A stretch of 22,804 nucleotides of DNA. Source: an uncultured Marmoricola sp. (GTDB lineage Bacteria; Actinomycetota; Actinomycetes; Propionibacteriales; Nocardioidaceae). Positions 1 to 8,450 of the stretch are shown here, piece after piece; positions within the stretch are counted from its first letter, which is position 1, and every line of letters begins with the position of its first letter. The notes under the pieces are model-generated. The model worked only from the letters and a program-made list of their open reading frames with translations. It ran no database searches and was not told where the DNA came from. The stretch is from positions 1 through 22,804 of the forward strand of contig NZ_CALTZE010000056.1 in NCBI RefSeq assembly GCF_943913695.1. Direction: 5' to 3'. A program made the translations under genes and the position numbers.

Positions 1-1
1 C

Positions 2-745
2 TCCCCAGGTCAGACCGCCCGCCGCGCAGCCCGTCGTACGCGCCTCGCCCCCGCGCTGTGCGTGGCGCTGCTCGCGCTCCTCGCCCTGTCCGGCTGCGGC
101 GGCGACGAGACCGAGACCCCCGTCGCGGAGTCGGGCCAGTGCGACTACGTCGCCGGGGGCGAGGCGGCCAGGCCGGTCGACGCCCCCGACGCCGACCCGC
201 CCGCCGAGGAGCCGACCGAGCTGACGCTGCAGACCGACCGCGGCGACGTGCTGCTGAGCCTCGACGCCGAGCAGGCGCCCTGCGCGGTCAACTCGCTGGT
301 CTCGCTCGCCGAGCAGGGCTACTTCGACGACACCACCTGCCACCGGCTCACCACGGGCGGTCCCGGCGGCCTCAACGTGCTCCAGTGCGGTGACCCGACC
401 GGCACGGGCACCGGGACGCCCGGCTACAGCTTCGCCGACGAGCTCGTCGACCAGGACCCGCGGCTGCAGCCCTGCCTGGGCCAGGTCGACCCCGCGAGCG
501 GCGCCGAGGTGTGCACCTACCCCGCCGGCACCCTGGCCATGGCCAACGCCGGGCCCGACACCAACGGCTCGCAGTTCTTCCTCGTCTACGAGGACAGCCC
601 GCTGCCCGCGTCCTACACCGTGATGGGCCGGATGAGCGCGGCCGGGCTGAAGGTCGTGCGCGACGTGGCTGCGGCAGGCGTCCAGGGCGGCGGCCCCGAC
701 GGCCCGCCCGCGGAGCCGGTCACCATCACCGGCGTCACCGACTGA
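2..745 (+). CDS. Cyclophilin-type peptidyl-prolyl isomerase lipoprotein (5' end outside window)
   Basis: Predicted secreted, lipid-anchored peptidyl-prolyl cis-trans isomerase that would help fold proteins outside the membrane. The frame is open to the window edge: before the GTG at 62 it encodes an Arg-rich stretch (RRAARRTRLAPALC) leading into the hydrophobic ALLALLALSGC lipobox. The real start is therefore upstream, and a start at 62 would remove the basic n-region of the signal peptide. After a Pro/Glu-rich linker comes the cyclophilin domain: CHRL holds the counterpart of the catalytic Arg, LQCGDPTGTGTG the Gln loop, and AMANAGPDTNGSQFFL the hallmark core. Six Cys lie after the lipidated Cys, and an insert before TYPAGTLAMA carries two of them, so disulfides are likely. 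It stands alone upstream of the reductase. Family assignment is firm; the substrate is unknown. Confidence 0.9.
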   Translation, partial: SPGQTARRAARRTRLAPALCVALLALLALSGCGGDETETPVAESGQCDYVAGGEAARPVDAPDADPPAEEPTELTLQTDRGDVLLSLDAEQAPCAVNSLVSLAEQGYFDDTTCHRLTTGGPGGLNVLQCGDPTGTGTGTPGYSFADELVDQDPRLQPCLGQVDPASGAEVCTYPAGTLAMANAGPDTNGSQFFLVYEDSPLPASYTVMGRMSAAGLKVVRDVAAAGVQGGGPDGPPAEPVTITGVTD

Positions 746-781
746 GCCGCCTCGCCGGGCGGGTGACCACGGAGGCACCCG

Positions 782-787
782 TAGGGT
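782..787 (+). promoter_or_regulatory. -10 element TAGGGT, leaderless promoter of the aldo/keto reductase
   Basis: TAGGGT ends 6 nt before the ATG at 794. Transcription would begin at or next to the start codon, and no Shine-Dalgarno sequence is visible. No good -35 box was seen. Confidence 0.5.
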
Positions 788-793
788 CGAGAC

Positions 794-1804
794 ATGGAAT
801 TTCGCTACCTCGGCAACTCCGGACTGAAGATCTCCGAGATCACCTACGGCAACTGGCTCACCCACGGCTCACAGGTCGAGAACGACGTCGCCACGCAGTG
901 CGTGCGCGCCGCGCTCGACGAGGGCATCAGCACCTTCGACACCGCCGACGTCTACGCCAACACCCAGGCGGAGACCGTGCTGGGCGAGGCCCTCGCCGGT
1001 GAGCGCCGCGAGTCGCTGGAGATCTTCACCAAGGTCTACTGGCCGACCGGTCCCCGCGGCAAGAACGACACCGGCCTCTCCCGCAAGCACATCCTCGAGG
1101 CGATCGACGGGTCGCTCACCCGCCTCAAGACCGACTACGTCGACCTCTACCAGGCGCACCGCTACGACACCGAGACGCCGCTAGAGGAGACCATGCAGGC
1201 CTTCGCCGATGTCGTGCGGCAGGGCAAGGCGCTCTACATCGGTGTCAGCGAGTGGACCGCCGAGCAGATCCGGGAGGGCCACGCGCTGGCACGCGAGCTC
1301 GGTTTCCAGCTGATCTCCTCCCAGCCGCAGTACTCCATGCTCTGGCGCGTGATCGAGGACCAGGTGATCCCGACCTGCCAGGAGCTCGGGGTCTCCCAGA
1401 TCGTGTGGTCGCCCATCGCCCAGGGCGTGCTGAGCGGGAAGTACCAGCCGGGGGCCGAGCTCCCGGCCGGCTCGCGCGCCACCGACGAGAAGGGCGGCGC
1501 CAAGATGATCGAGCGCTTCATGGACGAGGAGACCCTGACCCGGGTGCAGCAGCTGCGGCCGGTCGCCGACGAGCTCGGCCTCTCCATGGCGCAGCTGGCG
1601 ATCGCGTGGGTGCTGCAGAACGACAACGTCGCCGCCGCGCTCGTGGGAGCCTCCCGGCCCGAGCAGGTCAGCGAGAACGTCGCGGCCGCCGGCGTGCGCA
1701 TCCCCGAGGAGCTCATGACCCGCATCGACGACGCACTGGGCAACATCGTGGAGCGCGACCCCGGCAAGACCGCCGAGGGCGCACCCCAGGGGCGCGTCGC
1801 CTGA
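794..1804 (+). CDS. Aldo/keto reductase, potassium-channel beta-subunit-like family
   Basis: Cytoplasmic NAD(P)H-dependent carbonyl reductase of 336 residues, close to the usual size for this family. The N-terminus MEFRYLGNSGLKIS is typical of the Kv-beta/YghZ-like branch. The catalytic tetrad is complete: Asp49 and Tyr54 in FDTADVY, Lys80 in IFTKVYW, and His122 in LYQAHR. The C-terminal cofactor region (ALVGASRPEQVSENVAA) is also present. The ATG at 794 matches the family N-terminus and lies just after a TAGGGT -10 element. It is probably transcribed alone, since fdhD downstream has its own -10. The substrate cannot be read from sequence; members of this branch reduce small aldehydes or ketones such as methylglyoxal. 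Confidence 0.93.
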   Translation: MEFRYLGNSGLKISEITYGNWLTHGSQVENDVATQCVRAALDEGISTFDTADVYANTQAETVLGEALAGERRESLEIFTKVYWPTGPRGKNDTGLSRKHILEAIDGSLTRLKTDYVDLYQAHRYDTETPLEETMQAFADVVRQGKALYIGVSEWTAEQIREGHALARELGFQLISSQPQYSMLWRVIEDQVIPTCQELGVSQIVWSPIAQGVLSGKYQPGAELPAGSRATDEKGGAKMIERFMDEETLTRVQQLRPVADELGLSMAQLAIAWVLQNDNVAAALVGASRPEQVSENVAAAGVRIPEELMTRIDDALGNIVERDPGKTAEGAPQGRVA

Positions 1805-1827
1805 GCGGGCCTGCTCGGGCGGCGGCG

Positions 1828-1833
1828 TACGCT
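1828..1833 (+). promoter_or_regulatory. -10 element TACGCT in front of fdhD
   Basis: TACGCT ends 8 nt before the GTG start at 1842, in the 37-bp gap after the aldo/keto reductase gene. This fits a leaderless or nearly leaderless transcript. Confidence 0.4.
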
Positions 1834-1841
1834 CCGGAGTC

Positions 1842-2693
1842 GTGACTCTCGCGCGCTCCCGACGTCCCGGCCCCTCGGTGCGCACCCGGGTCCTGGAGCT
1901 CCACGACGACCGCGTCGTCGAGCGCGAGGACCGGGTCGCGACCGAGGAGCCGCTCGAGATCCGCGTGGGCTGGGCGGGCTCCCCCGCCCAGCGCGTCGGG
2001 ATCACGATGCGCACGCCCGGTCACGACTTCGAGCTGGCCACGGGCTGGCTGGTGCACGAGGGCGTGACAGGCCCGGAGCACGTGCAGGCCGTGCGCTACT
2101 GCACCGACGTCGAGCTCACCGACCTCGAGGAGTTCAACGTCGTCACCGTCGACCTCGCGGCGCCTCCGCTCGCGCTCCCCGCCGCCCGGCTGGTGAGCTC
2201 GGCCTGCGGGGTGTGCGGCTCCGAGAGCGTGCAGGACGTGCTGGCCCGCGTCGGGCACCCCCAGGAGATCTCGCTCGACGCCGAGGTGGTGCTCTCGCTG
2301 CCCGACCTACTGCGGGAGCAGCAGCCCGGCTTCGAGCGCACGGGGGGCCTGCACGCCGCAGGGCTCTTCGAGGCCGACGGCACGCGCGTGGTGGTGCGCG
2401 AGGACGTCGGCCGCCACAACGCGGTCGACAAGGTGGTCGGCTCGCGCCTGCTGAGCGCCTCGCCGGTGCCGCCGGTGCTGGCCCTCAGCGGCCGGATCGG
2501 CTTCGAGCTGGTGCAGAAGGCCGTCGTCTCCGGGATCGGCGCGATCGTCGCCGTCGGCGCGCCGACCTCGCTGGCGCTCTCGCTCGCCGAGGAGGCCGGC
2601 CTGCTGCTGGTGGGCTTCACCCGGGGTCGCCGCAGCGTCGTGTACGCCGGCGCGCGGCGTGTGCGGCACGGCTCTGTCGGTGGTGCCTCCTAG
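1842..2693 (+). CDS. fdhD: Formate dehydrogenase accessory sulfurtransferase FdhD
   Basis: Moves sulfur from a cysteine desulfurase (IscS in E. coli) to the molybdenum/bis-MGD cofactor before it enters formate dehydrogenase. Length is 283 residues, normal for the family. The sulfur-relay motif is CGVCG with Cys122 and Cys125, matching Cys121/Cys124 of the E. coli protein. Other family blocks are visible: TPGHDFELATGWL, the conserved GGLHAAGLF, and REDVGRHNAVDKVVG near residues 187-201. The start is GTG at 1842. No formate dehydrogenase gene is in the window, so its client must lie elsewhere. The TAG stop at 2691 overlaps the proposed -10 of sbcD. Confidence 0.96.
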   Translation: MTLARSRRPGPSVRTRVLELHDDRVVEREDRVATEEPLEIRVGWAGSPAQRVGITMRTPGHDFELATGWLVHEGVTGPEHVQAVRYCTDVELTDLEEFNVVTVDLAAPPLALPAARLVSSACGVCGSESVQDVLARVGHPQEISLDAEVVLSLPDLLREQQPGFERTGGLHAAGLFEADGTRVVVREDVGRHNAVDKVVGSRLLSASPVPPVLALSGRIGFELVQKAVVSGIGAIVAVGAPTSLALSLAEEAGLLLVGFTRGRRSVVYAGARRVRHGSVGGAS

Positions 2694-2696
2694 CCT
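2691..2696 (+). promoter_or_regulatory. -10 element TAGCCT of sbcD, overlapping the fdhD stop codon
   Basis: TAGCCT ends 6 nt before the sbcD ATG at 2703, and its first three bases are the fdhD stop codon. The geometry is the same as for the other leaderless candidates in this window. Confidence 0.4.
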
Positions 2697-2702
2697 CCAG
2701 GC

Positions 2703-3896
2703 ATGCGGCTGCTGCACACCTCCGACTGGCACCTGGGCCGGTCCTTCCACGGCGAGGACCTCCTTGCCGCGCAGCGCGCCTTCCTGGTCCACCTCGCCGA
2801 GGTCGTGGCCGAGCGCGACGTCGACGTCGTGCTGGTCGCCGGAGACGTCTACGACCGCGCGCTCCCGCCAGTCGACGCCGTCGCGGTGGCCGACGAGGGC
2901 CTGCACGCGCTCGCCGCGGCCGGTGCCCGCGTCGTGGTGACCAGCGGCAACCACGACTCCGCACGGCGACTCGGGTTCGGCAGCCGCCTGGTCGACCTCG
3001 CGGGCGTGCACCTGCGCACCACGCTGGAGCGGGTGGGCGAGCCGGTGCTGCTCCACGACGAGCACGGCGAGGTCGCCGTCCACGGGCTGCCCTACCTCGA
3101 CCCCGACGTCACCCGCACGGCCTGGGGGCTGCCCACCCGCAGCCACACGGCTGCCCTGGGCGAGGCCCTGCGCCGGGTGCGCGCCGACCTGGCCACCCGG
3201 CCGGGAGTCCGGTCGGTGGTGATGGCCCACGCCTTCGTCACGGGCGGCCAGCCGAGCCAGAGCGAGCGCGACATCGCCATCGGCGGTGTCTCGGCGGTGC
3301 CGCTCGAGCTCTTCGACGACCTCGACTACGTCGCCCTCGGCCACCTGCACACCCGGGCCGTGCTCTCCGACGCGGCGCGCTACTCCGGCTCCCCCCTGGC
3401 CTACTCCTTCTCCGAGGCCGGGCACCCCAAGGGCTCGTGGCTGGTCGACCTCGGCGCCGACGGGTCGGTCGAGGCGGAGTTCGTGCCCGCGCCGCAGCCC
3501 CGGGGCCTGGTGGCGCTCCGCGGCACCCTCGAGCACCTCCTCGCCCACCCGGCCCACGACGCCCACGCCCACAGCTGGGTGCAGGCGACGCTCACCGACC
3601 CCGAGCGACCGGCGCACGCCATGGAGCGGCTGCGCACCCGCTTCCCCCACGTCCTGGCGCTGCGCTTCGACCCCGAGGGCCGGGCCGCGCCCGCGGCATC
3701 GCCGCCGCCGTCGGGGCGCGCTCCGCTCGAGGCGTGCCTCGACTTCGTCGCCCACGTCCGCGGCACTGACGCCACTCCCGACGAGGCGGCCCTGCTGGCC
3801 CGAGCCCTGGAGTGCTGCCCCGACGACCGCGACCTCGCGGTGGAGCGGGCCCTGGAGCGCGTCGGGTCAGGCGCAGGTCACCCGGTGGACGACTGA
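2703..3896 (+). CDS. sbcD: Exonuclease SbcCD, nuclease subunit SbcD
   Basis: Mn-dependent metallophosphoesterase subunit of the SbcCD (Mre11-Rad50-like) complex, which cuts DNA hairpins and processes blocked DNA ends. It has 397 residues. The phosphoesterase motifs appear in order: HTSDWHLG (residues 5-12), VAGDVYDR (about 46-53), TSGNHDS (about 80-86), MAHAF and ALGHLHT. The C-terminal capping region is more variable. The ATG at 2703 gives the canonical MRLLHTSDWHLG N-terminus. Its TGA stop overlaps the sbcC start by one base (TGATG), so translation of the two subunits is probably coupled. Confidence 0.97.
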   Translation: MRLLHTSDWHLGRSFHGEDLLAAQRAFLVHLAEVVAERDVDVVLVAGDVYDRALPPVDAVAVADEGLHALAAAGARVVVTSGNHDSARRLGFGSRLVDLAGVHLRTTLERVGEPVLLHDEHGEVAVHGLPYLDPDVTRTAWGLPTRSHTAALGEALRRVRADLATRPGVRSVVMAHAFVTGGQPSQSERDIAIGGVSAVPLELFDDLDYVALGHLHTRAVLSDAARYSGSPLAYSFSEAGHPKGSWLVDLGADGSVEAEFVPAPQPRGLVALRGTLEHLLAHPAHDAHAHSWVQATLTDPERPAHAMERLRTRFPHVLALRFDPEGRAAPAASPPPSGRAPLEACLDFVAHVRGTDATPDEAALLARALECCPDDRDLAVERALERVGSGAGHPVDD

Positions 3897-6800
3897 TGCG
3901 CCTCCACGCGCTGGAGGTCTCCGCCTTCGGGCCCTTCGCCGAGACGGTGGCGGTCGACTTCGACGCGCTCGGCGCGGCGGGGCTCTTCCTGCTCACCGGG
4001 CCCACGGGAGCCGGCAAGACCAGCGTCCTCGACGCCGTGTGCTTCGGGCTCTACGGCGAGGTGCCGGGCGATCGCGCCGGGGCCCGACACCTGCGCAGCG
4101 ACCATGCCGCCCCCGACGCCGAGCCCCGCGTCGTGCTGCGCTTCAGCGTGGGGCAGCGCAGCTTCCGCTTCTCGCGCAGTCCCGCGTGGGACCGGCCCAA
4201 GCGCCGCGGCTCCGGCACCCGCCGCATCCAGGCCGCCGTCGTCGCGGAGGAGCTGCGCGAGAGCGGCTGGGTCGCGGTGAGCACCCGGCTCGACGAGACC
4301 GGCCAGCTCGTCGGCGAGCTGCTCGGCATGACGTGCGCCCAGTTCACCCAGGTCGCGCTGCTGCCGCAGGGGCGCTTCCAGGCCTTCCTGCGCGCCTCCT
4401 CCCCCGAGCGCCACGCCCTGCTGCAGCGGCTCTTCCGCACCGGTCGCTACGACGACGTCGAGCGCTGGCTCGGTGACCAGCGGCTGCGCTCGCGCCGCGA
4501 GAGCGCCCGAGGCCACGACGCCTGCCTCGCCGTGCTCGACCGGCTCTGCGAAGCCGCTGCCACCGAGCTGCCGACCGACTGGGAGACCTCCTCCCCCGCC
4601 CACCTCGGCGTGCTGGTCGACGACGGCCGACTCGACGGCTGGGTGGCCATGGTGCGTGAGGGCGCCGCGAGCCAGCTCCAGCACCACGAGTCCCTGCTGC
4701 GTGACGCGGAGGACGCGCTCGCCGCGGCGGTGCGGGCGCAGCGCGAGGCCGAGCAGGCCGCCGCCGTACGCCTCCGCGGCGAGCAGGCCACCCGCCGGCT
4801 CGCCCAGCTCGCCGAGCAGGAGCCCGACGTGGCGCGCGCCGAGCTCCGTCTGGCCCACCACGCGGCGGCGCTGCCGCTCCAGCCGATCCTGCGCCGCGTC
4901 GAGCGGGCGTCGCTCGCCGCGGCCCGCGAGAGCGCTGCCGCCGCAGCGGCGCGGCAGCGGCTGGAGGCCGCCGCCGTCGGCGTCGACGACTCCCCCGGCG
5001 CGCTCGAGTCGGCCCGTGCCGAGGTGGAGCGGCTCCTTGCCCGGGCCGAGGGGTGGCGCCCGCGCGAGCGCGAGCTGGAGACCGTACGCGCGCAGCTCGA
5101 CACCGCTCTCGTGACGTGCGAGCGCCTCACCGCCCGGCTCAGCGAGACCGAGTCGGCCCAGGCCGAGACGCAGGCACGACTCCACGAGCTCGCCACCGAG
5201 CGCGACCGGCTCGCACCTGTAGCCGCTCTCGCGCCCACGGCCGCCGCGCGCGTGGCGCGCGCACAGGCTGCGACCGAGGCCGCCACCGCCCTCGACGCCG
5301 TGCGCTCCGACCTGGCCGAGGCGTGGGCCGAGCACGCCCGCCTCACCGAGGTCGCGCTGGCGCGCAAGGAGCGCTGGCTGGAGCTGCGCGAGCAGCGCAT
5401 CTCCGGCATGGCCGCCGAGCTGGCGACCGGGCTGGCCGCCGGCTGCTCGTGCCCGGTGTGCGGCAGTCCGGACCACCCGGCGCCGGCCGTGTCCACCCAG
5501 GTCGTCGGCCGCGACGAGGAGGAGGCGGCCCGTGAGGAGCACGAGTCGGCCGAGGTGCTGGCCCACGCCGTCGGTGAGACCGTCTCCGGGCTGCGCTCGC
5601 GCGAGTCGGCGCTGCTCCCCCAGGTCGCCGACGGCGACGTGGCCCACTGGGAGCAGGAGACCACCGCTGCCGAGGAGGGCCTGGCCGCCGCCCGGGCCGA
5701 CCAGGAGCGCCTCGCGCAGGTGGGTCGGGCGCTGAGCGACCGCGAGCACGAGCAGCAGCGCCTGGTCGCCGCGCAGGCGCGTCTCGCAGCGCAGCTGCAG
5801 GCCGCGCAGACCGGCTGCACCCAGCTGGGCGAGCGTGTCGAGACTCTCGAGACCGAGCTCGTCGAGCTGCTGGCCGGCGCCGGCGGCGCCACCTCGGTCT
5901 CCTCGTTGCTGGAGCGGCTCTGCGCGGAGCGGACGCTGCTCGACGAGGTCGCGGCGGCGCTGCGTACCGAGGCCGACGCCGTCGCAGCGTTGCGCGAGAG
6001 CGAGGCCGCAGCCGCCGACGCGCTCGCCGTCACCGACTTCGAGAGCCTGGCCGCCTGCGCCGAGGCGGTGCTCGACCCTGGCGAGGCTGAGTCGTCGACC
6101 GAGCGGGTCGCGGCTTGGCACCAGGAGCGTCAGCAGACCGAGCACACCCTGGCCGACCCCGAGGTGGCGCGGGCCCTGGCTGCTGAGCCGTGCGACCCCG
6201 CACCGCTGGCCGAGGCAGCCCGGCAGTTGCACGAGCTGCGCGACCGCCACCTGGCTGCCGCCCGGGCCGCCGCGGCCCGGGCCGAGCGGCTCGAGGCGCT
6301 GCACGCCGACCTGCGCGCCCGCCTCGCGGCCTGGCTGCCCGACCGCCGGCGCCACGACACGGTGGCAGCACTCGCCGGTCTGGTCGACGGCACCAGTCCC
6401 GACAACGCGCTGCGCATGCGCCTGTCCGGCTACGTCCTGGCCGAGCGGCTGCGCCAGGTCGTCTCGGCCGCCAACCTGCGTCTCGCGGCGATGACCGACG
6501 AGCGCTTCGCGCTGGAGCAGTCCGACGAGAAGGCCGTCGGGGAGCGCCGTGGTGGCCTGAGCCTGCGGGTGCGCGACGACTGGAGTGGCACCCGCCGCGA
6601 CCCGGCGACCCTCTCGGGCGGCGAGAGCTTCGTGGTCTCCCTCGCCCTCGCGCTGGGCCTGGCCGACACCGTCGCGCACGAGGCCGGCGGCGCCACCATC
6701 GAGACCCTCTTCGTCGACGAGGGCTTCGGGGCCCTCGACACCGACACCCTCGACGCGGTGATGGAGGTGCTCGACGCCCTGCGTGACGGGGGCCGGGTCG

Positions 6801-6910
6801 TCGGCATCGTCAGCCACGTCGCCGAGCTGCGAGCCCGCGTGGGCGCACAGCTCGAGGTCGCCAAGACCCGCTCGGGCTCGACGCTGCGCCCCGTGCTGCA
6901 GCCCGGCTGA
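3896..6910 (+). CDS. sbcC: Exonuclease SbcCD, ATPase subunit SbcC
   Basis: Rad50-like SMC-family ATPase that partners SbcD; 1004 residues. Walker A is GPTGAGKT at residues 35-42. Long Arg/Glu/Ala-rich coiled-coil arms follow, meeting at a zinc hook with CPVC at residues 519-522 and an extra Cys at 517. The C-terminal lobe carries the ABC signature TLSGGESF and Walker B LFVDEGFGALD, followed by a His-containing switch (IVSHVAEL). The ATG at 3896 overlaps the sbcD stop and gives the family N-terminus MRLHALEVSAFGPF; in-frame codons further upstream lie inside sbcD and were rejected. The pair acts at palindromes and stalled forks, which may bear on the palindrome-rich field at the right end of the window, although the two are far apart. 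Confidence 0.97.
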   Translation: MRLHALEVSAFGPFAETVAVDFDALGAAGLFLLTGPTGAGKTSVLDAVCFGLYGEVPGDRAGARHLRSDHAAPDAEPRVVLRFSVGQRSFRFSRSPAWDRPKRRGSGTRRIQAAVVAEELRESGWVAVSTRLDETGQLVGELLGMTCAQFTQVALLPQGRFQAFLRASSPERHALLQRLFRTGRYDDVERWLGDQRLRSRRESARGHDACLAVLDRLCEAAATELPTDWETSSPAHLGVLVDDGRLDGWVAMVREGAASQLQHHESLLRDAEDALAAAVRAQREAEQAAAVRLRGEQATRRLAQLAEQEPDVARAELRLAHHAAALPLQPILRRVERASLAAARESAAAAAARQRLEAAAVGVDDSPGALESARAEVERLLARAEGWRPRERELETVRAQLDTALVTCERLTARLSETESAQAETQARLHELATERDRLAPVAALAPTAAARVARAQAATEAATALDAVRSDLAEAWAEHARLTEVALARKERWLELREQRISGMAAELATGLAAGCSCPVCGSPDHPAPAVSTQVVGRDEEEAAREEHESAEVLAHAVGETVSGLRSRESALLPQVADGDVAHWEQETTAAEEGLAAARADQERLAQVGRALSDREHEQQRLVAAQARLAAQLQAAQTGCTQLGERVETLETELVELLAGAGGATSVSSLLERLCAERTLLDEVAAALRTEADAVAALRESEAAAADALAVTDFESLAACAEAVLDPGEAESSTERVAAWHQERQQTEHTLADPEVARALAAEPCDPAPLAEAARQLHELRDRHLAAARAAAARAERLEALHADLRARLAAWLPDRRRHDTVAALAGLVDGTSPDNALRMRLSGYVLAERLRQVVSAANLRLAAMTDERFALEQSDEKAVGERRGGLSLRVRDDWSGTRRDPATLSGGESFVVSLALALGLADTVAHEAGGATIETLFVDEGFGALDTDTLDAVMEVLDALRDGGRVVGIVSHVAELRARVGAQLEVAKTRSGSTLRPVLQPG

Positions 6911-6920
6911 TCTGCCCGCA

Positions 6921-6926
6921 TAGGGT
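6921..6926 (+). promoter_or_regulatory. -10 element TAGGGT, leaderless promoter of tldD
   Basis: TAGGGT ends 6 nt before the ATG at 6933, inside the 22-bp gap after sbcC. No Shine-Dalgarno sequence precedes this ATG. Confidence 0.5.
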
Positions 6927-6932
6927 CGGCCC

Positions 6933-8450
6933 ATGGCGCACGAGATCGATCCGGGCTTCCTGGAGCTGCCGCTACGGCGGCTGGCGCACGTCGCGCTGGA
7001 GCGCGCCCGCGACTTCGGCGTGACCCACGCCGACTTCCGGCTCGAGCGCAACCGGCTGCAGCACTTCTCCATCCACGACGGCACCCTCGAGGGCGCCCAG
7101 GACGCCGAGGACCTCGGGTTCGCCGTGCGCGTGGTCCTCGACGGTGCCTGGGGGTTCGCCTCCGGGGTCGCGCTGACCACCGACGAGGCGGTGCGGGTGG
7201 CCGAGACCGCCGTCCGCGTCGCTCAGGTCGCCGGCGCGATGACGACCCGCCCGGTGCACCTGGCCCCCGAGCCGGTGCACGACGACGTGCAGTGGGTCTC
7301 GGCCTACGACGTCAACCCGCTCGAGGTGCCGCTCGCCCAGAAGGTGGCGCTGCTCTCGGGATGGACCCGCGACCTGCTCGCGGGGGGTTCCGACCACGCG
7401 ACGGCCGGGCTGCAGCAGGTGCAGGAGAACAAGTTCTACGCCGACCTCGCCGGCACCACCACGACCCAGCAGCGGATCCGCATCGAGCCCACGCTGGAGG
7501 CGCACGCGAGCGACCCCCGCACCGGCCGGTCCGACTCGATGGCGATCCTGGCGCCCCCGGTGGCGCGCGGCTGGGAATACCTCACCGACGGCAGCTACGA
7601 CTTCGACGCCGAGCGGGCCGCCCTACCCGGCCTGCTGCGCGAGAAGCTCGCCGCGCCGGGCGTCGAGCCGGGCCGCTACGACCTGGTCATCGACGCCAAC
7701 AACCTGATGCTCACGATCCACGAGTCCATCGGCCACGCCACCGAGCTCGACCGGGCGCTCGGCTACGAGGCGAGCTATGCCGGCACCTCCTTCGCCACGC
7801 TCGACCAGCTCGGTGCCCTGCACTACGGCTCGTCGGGCATGCACGTCACCGGTGACCGCACCGACACCCACGGCCTCTCGACCATCGGCTACGACGACGA
7901 GGGCGTGCAGACCCAGTCGTGGGACATCGTGCGCGGCGGGGTGCTGCGCGGCTTCCAGCTCGACCGCGACATGGCGGCGACCTACGGCGCGGAGCTCAAC
8001 GGCGGCCGCTCCAACGGCTGCTCGTTCGCCGACTCCCCCGGCCACATCCCGGTGCAGCGCATGGCCAACGTCTCGTTGCAGCCCGACCCCTCCGGGCCCG
8101 ATCTCGCCGGCCTGGTCTCCCAGGTCGAGCGCGGCATCCACGTCGTGGGGCACAAGTCGTGGTCGATCGACATGCAGCGCTACAACTTCCAGTTCACCGG
8201 CCAGCGCTTCTATGCGATCGAGGACGGCGAGCTCAAGGGCCAGCTGCGCGACGTCGCCTACCAGGCCACGACCACCGACTTCTGGCGCTCCATGGAGGTC
8301 GTCGGCGGTCCGTCGACCTACGTGCTCGGTGGGGTGATGAACTGCGGCAAGGCCCAGCCCGGGCAGGTGGGGGCGGTCAGCCACGGCACACCGGCCGCGC
8401 TGTTCCGCGACGTACGCATCCTCAACACGACCGAGGAGGGCACGGCCTGA
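6933..8450 (+). CDS. tldD: TldD-type metalloprotease subunit
   Basis: Catalytic subunit of the TldD/TldE heterodimer, a zinc protease that degrades unfolded peptides and, in some bacteria, trims microcin or other RiPP precursors and the CcdA antitoxin. It has 505 residues. The metal site HExxxH is HESIGH (His263, Glu264, His268), followed by ATELDRALGYEASYAGTSFA, a strongly conserved family block. The C-terminal region contains VMNCGKAQPGQ with a conserved Cys, a further metal ligand in this family. The N-terminal half has the usual R/E-rich substrate-channel domain. The stop overlaps the next gene by one base, so the subunits are made together. Confidence 0.95.
   Translation: MAHEIDPGFLELPLRRLAHVALERARDFGVTHADFRLERNRLQHFSIHDGTLEGAQDAEDLGFAVRVVLDGAWGFASGVALTTDEAVRVAETAVRVAQVAGAMTTRPVHLAPEPVHDDVQWVSAYDVNPLEVPLAQKVALLSGWTRDLLAGGSDHATAGLQQVQENKFYADLAGTTTTQQRIRIEPTLEAHASDPRTGRSDSMAILAPPVARGWEYLTDGSYDFDAERAALPGLLREKLAAPGVEPGRYDLVIDANNLMLTIHESIGHATELDRALGYEASYAGTSFATLDQLGALHYGSSGMHVTGDRTDTHGLSTIGYDDEGVQTQSWDIVRGGVLRGFQLDRDMAATYGAELNGGRSNGCSFADSPGHIPVQRMANVSLQPDPSGPDLAGLVSQVERGIHVVGHKSWSIDMQRYNFQFTGQRFYAIEDGELKGQLRDVAYQATTTDFWRSMEVVGGPSTYVLGGVMNCGKAQPGQVGAVSHGTPAALFRDVRILNTTEEGTA

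Noticed and set aside
3878..7180. 1100-codon open frame on the - strand opposite sbcC
   Set aside because: High-GC antisense shadow of sbcC; it has no recognisable domain, and sbcC has all its catalytic motifs.
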